Positions 16,849 through 23,494 of a stretch of 25,532 nt of DNA are shown here, piece by piece. How positions within the stretch are numbered: the stretch's first letter is position 1; the number at the start of each line of letters is the position of its first letter. The notes under the pieces are model-generated. The model ran no database searches. It was given only the letters and a program-made list of their open reading frames with translations, and was not told the origin of the DNA. Position numbers and translations under genes: made by a program. This DNA is from DASTPP01 sp035762175 (lineage in GTDB: Bacteria > Myxococcota_A > Polyangia > Polyangiales > Polyangiaceae), in assembly GCA_035762175.1 (NCBI GenBank), contig DASTPP010000292.1, positions 1 through 25,532 on the forward strand, given 5' to 3'.

Positions 16849-17183
16849 AAGAGCGGTTGCATCAAGCAAGTAACCGGCCATCGTGCCGCGAGCGTGGACG
16901 GCCGATGGCAAAGCCGAAAGGTGCTTGTGTCGAACGTTCGACGCGCGCGCGCCGGCGCCGAGGCGCGTACCCGCGAGCGCGGCGGGCGAAGGCCGCTTCT
17001 CTGCCCCGGCCCTGGGGCAGCGCGCCCCGGCCGCGGGGGCACCGCGCCGGCGTCCGTCGGGGAGGGCGCGCGCCCCCCCGCCGTACGACGGCCGCGCGCG
17101 CCGCGGCCCGCCCGGAGCCTGCCGCCCGCCGCCGCGAGCCCGGGGCCTGCGCCCGCCGGCGGCGCGCGGGGGCGGCGGGGCGT
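16849..17183. other. Non-coding gap with glycosyltransferase promoter area and a 14-bp palindrome
   Basis: This gap separates two minus-strand genes. 16855-16940 is less GC-rich than its surroundings and must carry the promoter of the glycosyltransferase gene, though no clear -35/-10 pair stands out. GTCGAACGTTCGAC at 16929-16942 is a perfect 14-bp palindrome and a possible operator about 95 bases upstream of the start codon. 16943-17183 is very GC-rich; open frames there look like composition shadows, and I see no gene. Confidence 0.5.
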
Positions 17184-18422
17184 TCAGGGCGGCGGGGGGT
17201 GGTCGAGCCGGTCGACCCGGCGCAGCTCGGGGAAGAGCCACGCCCAGAGCGCGACGACGAGGCAGGTGCCGACGCCGCCGAGGACGACCGCGGGCACGGC
17301 GCCGAAGAGCGCCGCGGTCGCGCCCGACTCGAACTCGCCGAGCTCGTTCGACGCGCCGATGAAGACCTGGTTGACCGCGCTGACGCGCCCGCGCATCGCG
17401 TCGGGCGTGCGGAGCTGCACGAGCGTCTGGCGCACGACGACGCTGACCATGTCGGCCGCGCCGAGCAGGGCGAGCGCGCCGAGCGAGGCGTAGACGTTCG
17501 TCGAGACGCCGAAGGCGATGGTGAGCAGGCCGAAGGCGAACACGCTGGCGAGCATCTTGACGCCGGCGCGCCGCCCGAGCGGCCGGAAGGCGAGCCAGGC
17601 GGCCATCGCGAGGGCGCCGGCCGAGGGGGCGGCGCGCAGGAGGCCGAGCCCCCGGGCGCCGACGTGCAGCACGTCGCGCGCGTAGACGGGCAAGAGCGCC
17701 GTCGCGCCGCCGAGCAGCACGGCGAAGAGGTCGAGCGAGACGCAGGCGAGCAGGAGGCGCTGCTCGCGCACGTAGCGCACGCCCGCGAGCAGGGTCGACC
17801 ACGAGGCGGCCCCCGCCTTCGGCGGCGCCTGCCGCGGCCGCAGCGTCGCCGCGAGCGCGCCCGCCGCGAGCATCAAGAGGGCCGCGGCGCCGAAGCCGCC
17901 CGGCACGCCCGTCGGCGCCGCGAGCAGGAGCCCGCCCAGCGAGGGCCCCGCGATGGTGGCGAACTGCCAGAGCGACGACGAGAAGGCGAGCGCGCGGGGC
18001 AGCGCCGCCGCGGGCACGAGCGAGGGCACGAGCGACTGCGAGGCGGGCCCCCAGAAGGCCCGCACGACGCCCGTCACCACGCAGAGGGCGTAGGCGGCCC
18101 CGAGGCGCCGGCTCCCGCCGTACGAAAGCGCGGCGAAGGCGAGGGCGGCGGACGCCTGCACGAGCGAGCAGACCGCCAGCACGGCCCTGCGGTCGAAGCG
18201 GTCGGCGACGTGCCCGGTCACGAGCACGAGCGAGACGACCGGCAAGAACTGCGCGAGCCCCACGTAGGCGAGGCTCATCGGCCGGCCCGTCAGGCCGTAG
18301 ACGTACCAGCCGACGGCGAGCAGCTGCACCTGCGACCCCAGGATCGACGCCAGCCGGAAGAGCGCCCAGCGCCGGAAGGTCGCGATCGAGAAGATCCGGA
18401 CGCTCTCGGCGGGCGCGCTCAT
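17184..18422 (-). CDS. MFS transporter, EntS-like exporter family
   Basis: 412-aa inner-membrane protein with about 12 hydrophobic segments. It starts MSAPAESVRIFSIATFRRWAL, a typical cytosolic N terminus for the EntS/MFS_3 group, followed by GSQVQLLAVGWYVYGLTGRP, GLAQFLPVVSLVLVTGHVADRFDRR (the loop 2-3 motif DRFDRR), FWGPASQSLVPSLVP, and LRTPDAMRGRVSAVNQVFIGASNELGEFESG, the second conserved block of the family. Members export siderophores, macrolides or other small molecules; the substrate cannot be told. The start ATG 18422 lies 8 bases after a TAAGAC -10 box, supporting this start over the upstream in-frame TTG. The C terminus ends in a run of Pro. It is divergent from prmA across a 34-bp repeat array. 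Confidence 0.92.
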   Translation of the reverse strand: MSAPAESVRIFSIATFRRWALFRLASILGSQVQLLAVGWYVYGLTGRPMSLAYVGLAQFLPVVSLVLVTGHVADRFDRRAVLAVCSLVQASAALAFAALSYGGSRRLGAAYALCVVTGVVRAFWGPASQSLVPSLVPAAALPRALAFSSSLWQFATIAGPSLGGLLLAAPTGVPGGFGAAALLMLAAGALAATLRPRQAPPKAGAASWSTLLAGVRYVREQRLLLACVSLDLFAVLLGGATALLPVYARDVLHVGARGLGLLRAAPSAGALAMAAWLAFRPLGRRAGVKMLASVFAFGLLTIAFGVSTNVYASLGALALLGAADMVSVVVRQTLVQLRTPDAMRGRVSAVNQVFIGASNELGEFESGATAALFGAVPAVVLGGVGTCLVVALWAWLFPELRRVDRLDHPPPP

Positions 18423-18430
18423 GGCCCCCG

Positions 18431-18436
18431 GTCTTA
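18431..18436 (-). promoter_or_regulatory. -10 box for the MFS gene, leaderless start
   Basis: On the minus strand TAAGAC (in TTGCTAAGACC) ends 8 bases before ATG 18422. The same TTGCTAA word precedes the DUF3293 gene at the same distance. Confidence 0.45.
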
Positions 18437-18470
18437 GCAAGCGCGGCCCGCGCCTTCAAAACGCGGCGCC

Positions 18471-18640
18471 CGTGGCGCCCTCCCGGCCCCGCCGCCCGCG
18501 CGATCGTGGCGCCCTCCCGGCCCCGCCGCCCGCGCGGCCGTGGCGCCCCTCGGGCTCCGGCGTCCGCGCGACCGTGGCCCCCCTCCGGCTCCGGCGTCCG
18601 CGCGCCCGGGGCGCCCCGCCGGCCCCGGCGACCCCGCCCG
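18471..18640 (+). repeat. 34-bp tandem repeat between MFS and prmA
   Basis: Units begin at 18471, 18505, 18539, 18573 and, degenerate, 18607. The first four start CGTGGC(G/C)CCC; the first two differ from each other only in the last two bases. It lies in the divergent gap 18423-18707, where no gene is seen on either strand; 34 is not a multiple of 3, so it is not coding. Confidence 0.88.
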
Positions 18641-18694
18641 GCCGCCCGGGCGGCGCGCGGCGACGAAGCCCTCGCCTCGGGCGCGAACGCCGCA

Positions 18695-18700
18695 TAGGCT
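18695..18700 (+). promoter_or_regulatory. -10 box for prmA-rsmE, leaderless start
   Basis: TAGGCT (in GCATAGGCTGCC) ends 7 bases before GTG 18708. There is no Shine-Dalgarno sequence and no clear -35, the upstream DNA being the end of the 34-bp repeat array. Confidence 0.45.
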
Positions 18701-18707
18701 GCCGGGC

Positions 18708-19583
18708 GTGGACGCACCCCGCTATTGGTTCGTCGCGCTCGACGTGCCCGAGGCCGAGAGCGACGACGTGAGCGCGCTTCTCTTCGAGCTCGGCGCCACC
18801 GGCGTCGAGCAGCGCGACCGCACCACCTTCGTACGCCCCGACGACCCCGACGCCGTCATGCTCGTCGCGTCGTTCGAGGGCAAGCCCGAGGCCGAGGCCG
18901 CGCTCGGCGAGCTCGACGCGTCGTACAACCCGCGCCTGCAAGAGCTGGTCGGCGACGCCTGGCGCGACGCCTGGAAGGCGCACTACCGCCCCTTCGCCCT
19001 GACCCCGCGCCTCGTCATCCGCCCCCCCTGGGAGGCCGCCCCGCCCCCCGCCGAGGGCGTGCACGTGCTCGAGCTCGAGCCGGGCCGCGCCTTCGGCACC
19101 GGCCTGCACGCGACGACCTCGCTCGTCGCCAAAGAGCTCGACCGCCGCGAGGCCGAGCTCGCGGGCCGCCCCCTGCTCGACGTGGGCACCGGCAGCGGCA
19201 TCTTGTCGTTCTGCGCCCTGACCCTCGGCGCCTCGCGCGCGGTGGGCCTCGACATCGACGCCGACTCGATCGCGATCGCCCGCGAGAACGCCGCCCGCAA
19301 CGGCCTCGAGGGCCGCGTCGACTTCTCGACCCGCGACGTCGCGGCGCTCGCGGGGGCCTTCCCCGTCGTCGTCGCCAACATCGAGACGCACGTGCTCGTG
19401 CCGCTCGCCGCGGCGCTGCGCGCGCGCCTCGCGCCCGGCGGCCTCCTGGTGCTCTCGGGCGTCCTGACCCGGCAAGAAGACGAGATCGTGGCGGCGTACG
19501 CCGGGCTCGCCGTCGAGAGCTTGACGCGCGAGGGCGAGTGGTCGTGCCTCGCGCTGCGCGACCCCGGCCCGCCCCGTGGCTGA
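18708..19583 (+). CDS. prmA: Ribosomal protein L11 methyltransferase
   Basis: SAM-dependent trimethylation of ribosomal protein L11. The 291-aa protein (GTG 18708) has the N-terminal substrate domain (YWFVALDVPEAESDDVSALLFELGATGVE), WRDAWKAHYRPFALTPRLVIRPPW, the characteristic LELEPGRAFGTGLHATTSL, and the SAM fold: LLDVGTGSGILSFCALTLGA, VGLDIDADSIAIARENAARNG, VVVANIETHVLVPLA, PGGLLVLSGVL. The catalytic NIxxxxL block is present as NIETHVL. GTG 18708 is preferred because it follows a -10 box by 7 bases and the family N terminus starts just after it; the frame extends upstream only through the repeat array. It overlaps rsmE by 8 bases, so the two ribosome-modification genes are coupled. Confidence 0.95.
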   Translation: MDAPRYWFVALDVPEAESDDVSALLFELGATGVEQRDRTTFVRPDDPDAVMLVASFEGKPEAEAALGELDASYNPRLQELVGDAWRDAWKAHYRPFALTPRLVIRPPWEAAPPPAEGVHVLELEPGRAFGTGLHATTSLVAKELDRREAELAGRPLLDVGTGSGILSFCALTLGASRAVGLDIDADSIAIARENAARNGLEGRVDFSTRDVAALAGAFPVVVANIETHVLVPLAAALRARLAPGGLLVLSGVLTRQEDEIVAAYAGLAVESLTREGEWSCLALRDPGPPRG

Positions 19584-20298
19584 GCGCCCGCTGCGCGTGC
19601 CCGTTTCGGGGCTGCGCCCGGGCGCCATCGCCCTGCCGGCCGAGGCCTCGCACTACGTCGGCGTCGTGCACCGGCTGGGCCCCGGCGAGCCCCTCGTGCT
19701 CGTCGACCACGGGGCGCGCCTCGAGGCGCCCGCGCGCGTGGTCAGCTCGGCCCGCGGCGCGCTCGTCGTCGAGGCGGGCGAGCCCGTCGCTTCGCCCCGC
19801 CTGCCGCCCTTCGACGTCGTGCTGCTGCAAGGGCTGCCCAAGGGCGACAAGATGGACTCCGTCGTGCGCGACGCCACCGAGCTCGGCGTCGCGCGCGTCG
19901 TGCCCGTGCTCGCCGCGCGCTCGGTGGGCCGCCCCGCCCCCGGCCGCCTCGAGCGCTGGCGCCGCGTCGCGCTCGAGGCCGCGCGCCAGTCGGGCCGCGG
20001 CGATCTGCCCGCGCTCGCCGAGCCCGTCGCCGCCGAGCGGGCCTGGGCGCTCGCCCCCGCCGCGGGCCCCCGCCTCGTGCTCGAGCCCGGGGCGCCCCCT
20101 TTCGCCGAGGCGCTCGGCGCGGGCCGTCCGGCCTCGGTCGCGCTCGCCGTCGGGCCCGAAGGCGGCTGGGCGCCCTCCGAGCTCGCCGGCGCGCAGACCG
20201 AAGGCTGGGCCCTCGCCTCGCTCGGCCCCTTCGTCATGCGCACCGAGACGGCTGCCGCGGCCGCGCTCGGCGCGCTCTGGGCGCTGGCCCGCGCGTAG
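19576..20298 (+). CDS. rsmE: 16S rRNA m3U1498 methyltransferase
   Basis: SPOUT-class enzyme that methylates N3 of U1498 in 16S rRNA. The 240-aa protein has an N-terminal PUA-like domain (ALPAEASHYVGVVHRLGPGE) and the SPOUT knot: VVLLQGLPKGDKMDSVVRDATELGV, RWRRVALEAARQSGRGDLP, ALAVGPEGGWAPSEL and LGPFVMRTETAAAAAL. Start GTG 19576 overlaps the prmA end by 8 bases. The last codons (LARA, stop) lie in the left arm of a ~36-bp inverted repeat shared with mpl. Length is normal. PrmA and RsmE as neighbours is a common arrangement in bacteria. Confidence 0.95.
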   Translation: MAERPLRVPVSGLRPGAIALPAEASHYVGVVHRLGPGEPLVLVDHGARLEAPARVVSSARGALVVEAGEPVASPRLPPFDVVLLQGLPKGDKMDSVVRDATELGVARVVPVLAARSVGRPAPGRLERWRRVALEAARQSGRGDLPALAEPVAAERAWALAPAAGPRLVLEPGAPPFAEALGAGRPASVALAVGPEGGWAPSELAGAQTEGWALASLGPFVMRTETAAAAALGALWALARA

Positions 20299-20423
20299 GG
20301 CGCGGGCGGCGGGCCCGCGAGGTCCAGAGGGCGGGGGCCCCGCTGTCTGAGCCCCCCGCCAGGGGGGCGAGTTCGGGGTGCCCGGCGGACCTCGCGGGCC
20401 CGCCGCCCCGGCGCCCTACGCGC
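20290..20423. terminator. Large inverted repeat spanning the rsmE and mpl stop codons
   Basis: Left arm 20290-20325 and right arm 20387-20423 are near-perfect inverses, e.g. GCGCGTAGGGCGC and GGCGGGCCCGCGAGGTCC on the left against their complements on the right, with a 2-3 base indel. The 61-base centre holds another hairpin (GCCCCCC 20351-20357 with GGGGGGC 20362-20368). Both stop codons (TAG) sit inside the arms. It is a likely two-way terminator for the convergent genes. Confidence 0.75.
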
Positions 20424-21900
20424 GCCCCGCCCCTTCGCCCGCCTTCTCGCCGAGTGCCCCGAGCGCACGCGCGGGCACGCCGCCGAAGGCCCCGTTCGAC
20501 AGGAACGCGACGACGTCGCCGGGCCGCGCCCACGCCACGGCCTCGTCGACGATCTCGTCGAGCGAGCGGGCGGCGAGCGCGTCGACGCCGCGGCGCCTGA
20601 GATCGCCGGCGAGGCGGCCGAGGTCGAGCGCGTCGCCCGCGATCGCGGCGCGCCCGAGCGGGGCCAGGACGACGCGGGTCGCGCCGTCGAAGGCCTCGGC
20701 GTAGGCCGCCTGGTGCATCGCGCGGCAGGCGGTGGCGCTGCGCGGCTCGAAGGCGGCGAAGAGGCGCGCGCCCGGGTGCCGCCCGCGCAGCGCCGCGAGT
20801 GTCTCGCGCACCGCGCTCGGGTGGTGGGCGAAGTCGTCGTAAACGAACACCCCGCCCGGCGTGCCGAGCAAGTCTTGCCGTCGGCCGACGCCCTGAAAGC
20901 GCGCGAGCGAGGCGCGCAGCTCGCCGAGGCCGAGGCCGTAGCCCTGCGCCGCCGCGGCGAGCGCGGCGAGGGCGTTGCGCACGTTGTGGCGCCCGGGCGG
21001 CGGCAGCGCGAAGCGCTTGGCCGACACGCCGCCGACGTACAGGTCGAAGCCCTGCGCGCCCGGCGACTCGGCCGCCGGCGCCGCCACCCACTCGGGCGTG
21101 ACGTCGCCCGTCTCGTCGCCCTCGAGCGCGAACCAGGCGACGGGCGCCCGCGCCGCCTCGCGCACGACGGCCACCACGCGGGGGTCGTTCGCCGCCGCGA
21201 CGACGAGGCCCGAGGGCGGCACCCGCCCGACAAAGCCCCGGAACGCGTCGAGGTACGACCGCTCGTCGGGGTAGATGTCGACGTGGTCGTGCTCGATCGA
21301 GGTGACGACGGCGACGTCGGGGCGATAATGCCAGAATTTCGGGGTCTTCTCGAAGAAGGCCGAGTCGTACTCGTCGCCCTCGACCACGAAGGGCGGCGCC
21401 CGGCGGGCCCCCTCGCCCTCGCCCGCGCGCGGCAGCCGCCGCCGCCCCGCCGGCGCCCGGAAGCCCGCCTCGAAGTTCTTCGGCACCCCGCCCACCAGAA
21501 AGCCCGGCTCGCGCCCGCCGTCGGCGAGCAGCCACGCGCACATCGCCGAGGTCGTCGTCTTGCCGTGCGTGCCGGCCACCACGAGCGGCGAGGCGCCCTC
21601 GAGCACGAGCTCGGCGAGCGCGTGCGCCATGTCGCGGTAGGCGAGCCCGCGGTCGATGGCGGCGCGGGCGAGGGGGTTGTCGCGCCGGCAGACGTTGCCG
21701 ACGACGACGAGGTCGGGCGCGGGCTCGAGGTGCGCCGGGTCGAAGCCCCGCAGGCACGTGACGCCCCAACGCTCGAGCAGGGGCCCGACCGGCGGGTCGA
21801 ACGCGACGTCGGAGCCCGAGACCTCGTGCCCCATCGACCGCAAGAGCCCCGCCAACGCCCCCATGCCGACGCCCGAAACGCCCACCAGGTGAATGCGCAT
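20416..21900 (-). CDS. mpl: UDP-MurNAc:L-Ala-gamma-D-Glu-meso-DAP ligase (murein peptide recycling)
   Basis: Mur-ligase family enzyme that reattaches recycled tripeptide to UDP-MurNAc. The 494-aa protein has the N-terminal Rossmann domain (IHLVGVSGVGMGALAGLLRSMGH), the ATP loop GTHGKTTT (110-117), and the Mpl-type FVVEGDEYDSAFFEKTPKFWHYRPDVAVVTSIEHDHVDIYPDE block (given here in pieces), which separates Mpl from MurC. The C-terminal domain has RFQGVGRRQDLL and VYDDFAHHPSAVRETLAALR. An Arg/Gly-rich insertion of about 20 residues (near 149-170) precedes the EGDEYD motif. A GGGAGG ribosome binding site lies 10 bases before ATG 21900. The gene is convergent with rsmE and follows the parvulin gene on the same strand. 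Confidence 0.94.
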   Translation of the reverse strand: MRIHLVGVSGVGMGALAGLLRSMGHEVSGSDVAFDPPVGPLLERWGVTCLRGFDPAHLEPAPDLVVVGNVCRRDNPLARAAIDRGLAYRDMAHALAELVLEGASPLVVAGTHGKTTTSAMCAWLLADGGREPGFLVGGVPKNFEAGFRAPAGRRRLPRAGEGEGARRAPPFVVEGDEYDSAFFEKTPKFWHYRPDVAVVTSIEHDHVDIYPDERSYLDAFRGFVGRVPPSGLVVAAANDPRVVAVVREAARAPVAWFALEGDETGDVTPEWVAAPAAESPGAQGFDLYVGGVSAKRFALPPPGRHNVRNALAALAAAAQGYGLGLGELRASLARFQGVGRRQDLLGTPGGVFVYDDFAHHPSAVRETLAALRGRHPGARLFAAFEPRSATACRAMHQAAYAEAFDGATRVVLAPLGRAAIAGDALDLGRLAGDLRRRGVDALAARSLDEIVDEAVAWARPGDVVAFLSNGAFGGVPARALGALGEKAGEGAGRA

Positions 21901-21920
21901 CGCCCGCTCGCCTCCCGAAG

Positions 21921-22000
21921 CCCGCCGCCCGCCCTCGGGCGGCGCCGTGATGGCCCGCCGCCCGCCCTCGGGCCGCGCCGTGATGGCCCGCCGCCCGGCC
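21921..22000 (-). repeat. 33-bp direct repeat upstream of mpl
   Basis: Two near-identical 33-base units (21921-21953 and 21954-21986, starting CCCGCCGCCCGCCCTCGGGC) and the first 14 bases of a third. Each can fold as a small hairpin (GCCCGCCC/GGGC...). It lies in the 148-base gap between mpl and the parvulin gene, just upstream of the mpl ribosome binding site. Confidence 0.8.
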
Positions 22001-22048
22001 GCCGCCCGGCCGCCGCGGCGGGCGCCCTGATCGCCCCCGGCCGCCCGC

Positions 22049-22705
22049 TCACTCGGTGCGGCGAATGACGTGGTAGCCGAACTCGGTCTCGACGACGTCG
22101 CTGATCTCGCCCACCTTCAGCCGGAAGGCCGCGTCGGAGAAGGGCTTGACCATCATACGGCGGGTGAAGCGGCCGAGGTCGCCCGCGCGCTCGGCCGCGC
22201 CCGGCTCGTCCGAGTACGTGCGCGCGATCTGGTCGAAGTCGGCCCCCTCGCGCACCTTGCGCAGCGCCTCGTCGGCCCGGGCGCGCGCCTCGGCCCGCGT
22301 GCGCTGGATGGCGGGCGAGGCGTTGCGCGACTCGCGGTGCATGACGAGCAAGTGCTGCGCGCGCACCTGCCGCGGCTCGTCGGGCCGCGCGCCGCGCGCC
22401 GACGAGGCCGGCGGGGTGAAGACCACGGGCGAGACGCCGCGCGTGCGGTGCAGGCCCGAGATGGTGCCGTCGCAGCCGGCCGAGAGCGCCGCCCCGAGCG
22501 CCAAGGCCGCCGGAAGCGCCGCCCCGAGACGCCGAGCGGCGGCCGAAGGGGCCGCCCCGGAAGGCCGAGCCGTCGGAAGGGCCGCCCCGAGAGCCCGTCC
22601 GGCCGAGAGGGACGCCCCAAGAGCTCGAGCGGCCGAAAAAGCCGCCCCGAGAGCCCGAGGGGCCGGCCACGTGGCCGGCCGCCGGGGGGGTGGGTTGCAC
22701 GCCAT
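22049..22705 (-). CDS. Parvulin-type peptidyl-prolyl isomerase, predicted lipoprotein
   Basis: 218-aa protein predicted to be exported and lipid-anchored to help fold envelope proteins. C-terminal PpiC/rotamase domain: RAQHLLVMHRESRNAS, ALRKVREGADFDQIARTYSDEPGAAERAGDLG, FTRRMMVKPFSDAAFRLKVGEIS and VVETEFGYHVIRR. A lipobox LSAGC gives Cys78. Residues about 19-77 are in-frame 10-11-residue repeats of the type RALGAALSAG, made by a 30-bp DNA repeat, so the signal peptide is unusually long and begins far upstream. The start ATG 22705 follows a TAAGGC box by 7 bases. No other start codon lies between 22705 and the lipobox that would give a normal signal peptide, as far as I can read. The mpl gene follows on the same strand. 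Confidence 0.88.
   Translation of the reverse strand: MACNPPPRRPATWPAPRALGAAFSAARALGASLSAGRALGAALPTARPSGAAPSAAARRLGAALPAALALGAALSAGCDGTISGLHRTRGVSPVVFTPPASSARGARPDEPRQVRAQHLLVMHRESRNASPAIQRTRAEARARADEALRKVREGADFDQIARTYSDEPGAAERAGDLGRFTRRMMVKPFSDAAFRLKVGEISDVVETEFGYHVIRRTE
22475..22665 (-). repeat. 30-bp tandem repeat inside the signal-peptide region of the parvulin gene
   Basis: The plus-strand word GCCGCCCCG (or a close variant) recurs at 22488, 22518, 22551, 22581, 22611 and 22641: steps of 30, 33, 30, 30 and 30 bases, all multiples of 3. It encodes repeats such as RALGASLSAG and RALGAALPTA. Frame is kept in every step, implying selection for a continuous N terminus. Confidence 0.88.
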
Positions 22706-22712
22706 GGCCGAT

Positions 22713-22718
22713 GCCTTA
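22713..22718 (-). promoter_or_regulatory. -10 box for the parvulin gene, leaderless start
   Basis: On the minus strand TAAGGC (in GTGTAAGGCATC) ends 7 bases before ATG 22705, with no Shine-Dalgarno sequence. Confidence 0.4.
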
Positions 22719-22774
22719 CACCTTGTAGCCCACCCGGGCGACTCCGATCGCTCGGCCCCGCCCCCCGAGGCCTC

Positions 22775-23050
22775 ATGTCATTCGCCGCCAAAGTCGTCGT
22801 CTACGTGACCGATTACTGCCCCTACTGCACGCGGGCCAAGGCGCTGCTCGACAAAAAAGGCGTCCCCTATGACACGGTCGACGTGACCGGCGACGACGCC
22901 AAGCGGGCCTGGCTCGTCCGGGCGACCGGCCGCCGCACCGTGCCGCAGATCTTCATCAACGACCGGGCCGTCGGCGGCTGCGACGATCTGTACGCCCTCG
23001 ACCGCGGCGGCAAGCTCGACCCCATGCTGCGCGAGGCCACGCCCGCCTGA
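22775..23050 (+). CDS. grxC: Glutaredoxin (GrxC-like)
   Basis: 91-aa dithiol glutaredoxin that reduces disulfides with glutathione in the cytosol. It has the active site YCPYC in VVVYVTDYCPYCTRAKALL, the cis-Pro motif RRTVPQIFINDRAVGGCDDLYAL (given without flanks), and the final helix LDRGGKLDPML. Size and all motifs are those of glutaredoxin 3. The ATG 22775 follows a GAGG about 5 bases upstream. It diverges from the parvulin gene, sharing a 69-base gap, and is convergent with the small Cys protein gene. The 122-base gap after it (23051-23172) is GC-rich with hairpin potential and no gene. Confidence 0.95.
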   Translation: MSFAAKVVVYVTDYCPYCTRAKALLDKKGVPYDTVDVTGDDAKRAWLVRATGRRTVPQIFINDRAVGGCDDLYALDRGGKLDPMLREATPA

Positions 23051-23172
23051 GCCCGCGCGCCGGGCGTTCGGCCGCGCCCTCGGCGCCCCGCCTCGAGCGG
23101 CCGGCGCCCGCGCGCGAAGGCGGCCGCGGCCCGCCGGCGCTCGCCCGCCCGGCCGCGGAAGGCCCGGGGGCC

Positions 23173-23424
23173 TCAGTTCGCCGGCGGCCCCGACCCCTTG
23201 GCGAGCGCCTGGCCCCGCGCCTGCGCGTCGGCGGCGCGCAGGGCCACGCCCAGCCCCTCGCTGAGCGTGCGCAAATCGGCCTCGTTCATCTGCATGGTCA
23301 GCCCGCGGCGCACGAACGTGACGTGGTAGGTGCCGCAGCCGCACTGCGTGATGCGCAGCGACGCGTTCGACGTCAGCACGGCGTGCTGGCCACACTTCGA
23401 GGTCGGCGAGGGGGGGTGGGTCAT
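23173..23424 (-). CDS. Small conserved-looking Cys-containing protein, function unknown
   Basis: 83-aa protein from ATG 23424. It has a Cys at CGQHAVLTSNASLRITQ and a CGCG turn followed by TYHVTFVRRGLTMQMNEADL and a Leu-rich helix (RTLSEGLGVALRAAD). The layout, a Cys-x-Cys-Gly strand turn followed by a His, a strand with an Arg-x-Gly turn and a final helix, recalls small uncharacterised proteins common in Proteobacteria, but I cannot name a family. It has no signal peptide or membrane segment; cysteines could bind a metal. Base and codon usage match a real gene, including high third-position GC. It diverges from the prepilin peptidase gene with a 70-base gap. Confidence 0.7.
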   Translation of the reverse strand: MTHPPSPTSKCGQHAVLTSNASLRITQCGCGTYHVTFVRRGLTMQMNEADLRTLSEGLGVALRAADAQARGQALAKGSGPPAN

Positions 23425-23469
23425 GGCGGGGCGCAGCCGAGTGACGCGGGGGCGTGAAACGAACCGGAG

Positions 23470-23488
23470 GTGGTAAGGGTTCTACCAC
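23470..23488. promoter_or_regulatory. Inverted-repeat promoter between the small Cys protein and prepilin peptidase
   Basis: GTGGTA (23470-23475) and TACCAC (23483-23488) form a 6-bp perfect inverted repeat around 7 bases. TACCAC on the plus strand is 6 bases before ATG 23495, a leaderless layout; the inverted copy is TACCAC on the minus strand, about 45 bases before ATG 23424. One palindrome may thus supply the -10 boxes of both divergent genes and also be an operator. Confidence 0.5.
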
Positions 23489-23494
23489 GACGCA

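Noticed and set aside
16929..16942. LexA (SOS) box.
   Set aside because: Gram-positive-type LexA sites have CGAAC and GTTCG separated by four bases; here they are adjacent.
16849..17183. Small open frames in the gap on either strand.
   Set aside because: They are Arg/Pro/Ala-rich low-complexity translations without starts supported by promoter or ribosome binding sites.
20713..22068. Long plus-strand frame opposite mpl.
   Set aside because: It is the antisense shadow of mpl, whose Mur-ligase motifs are intact on the minus strand.
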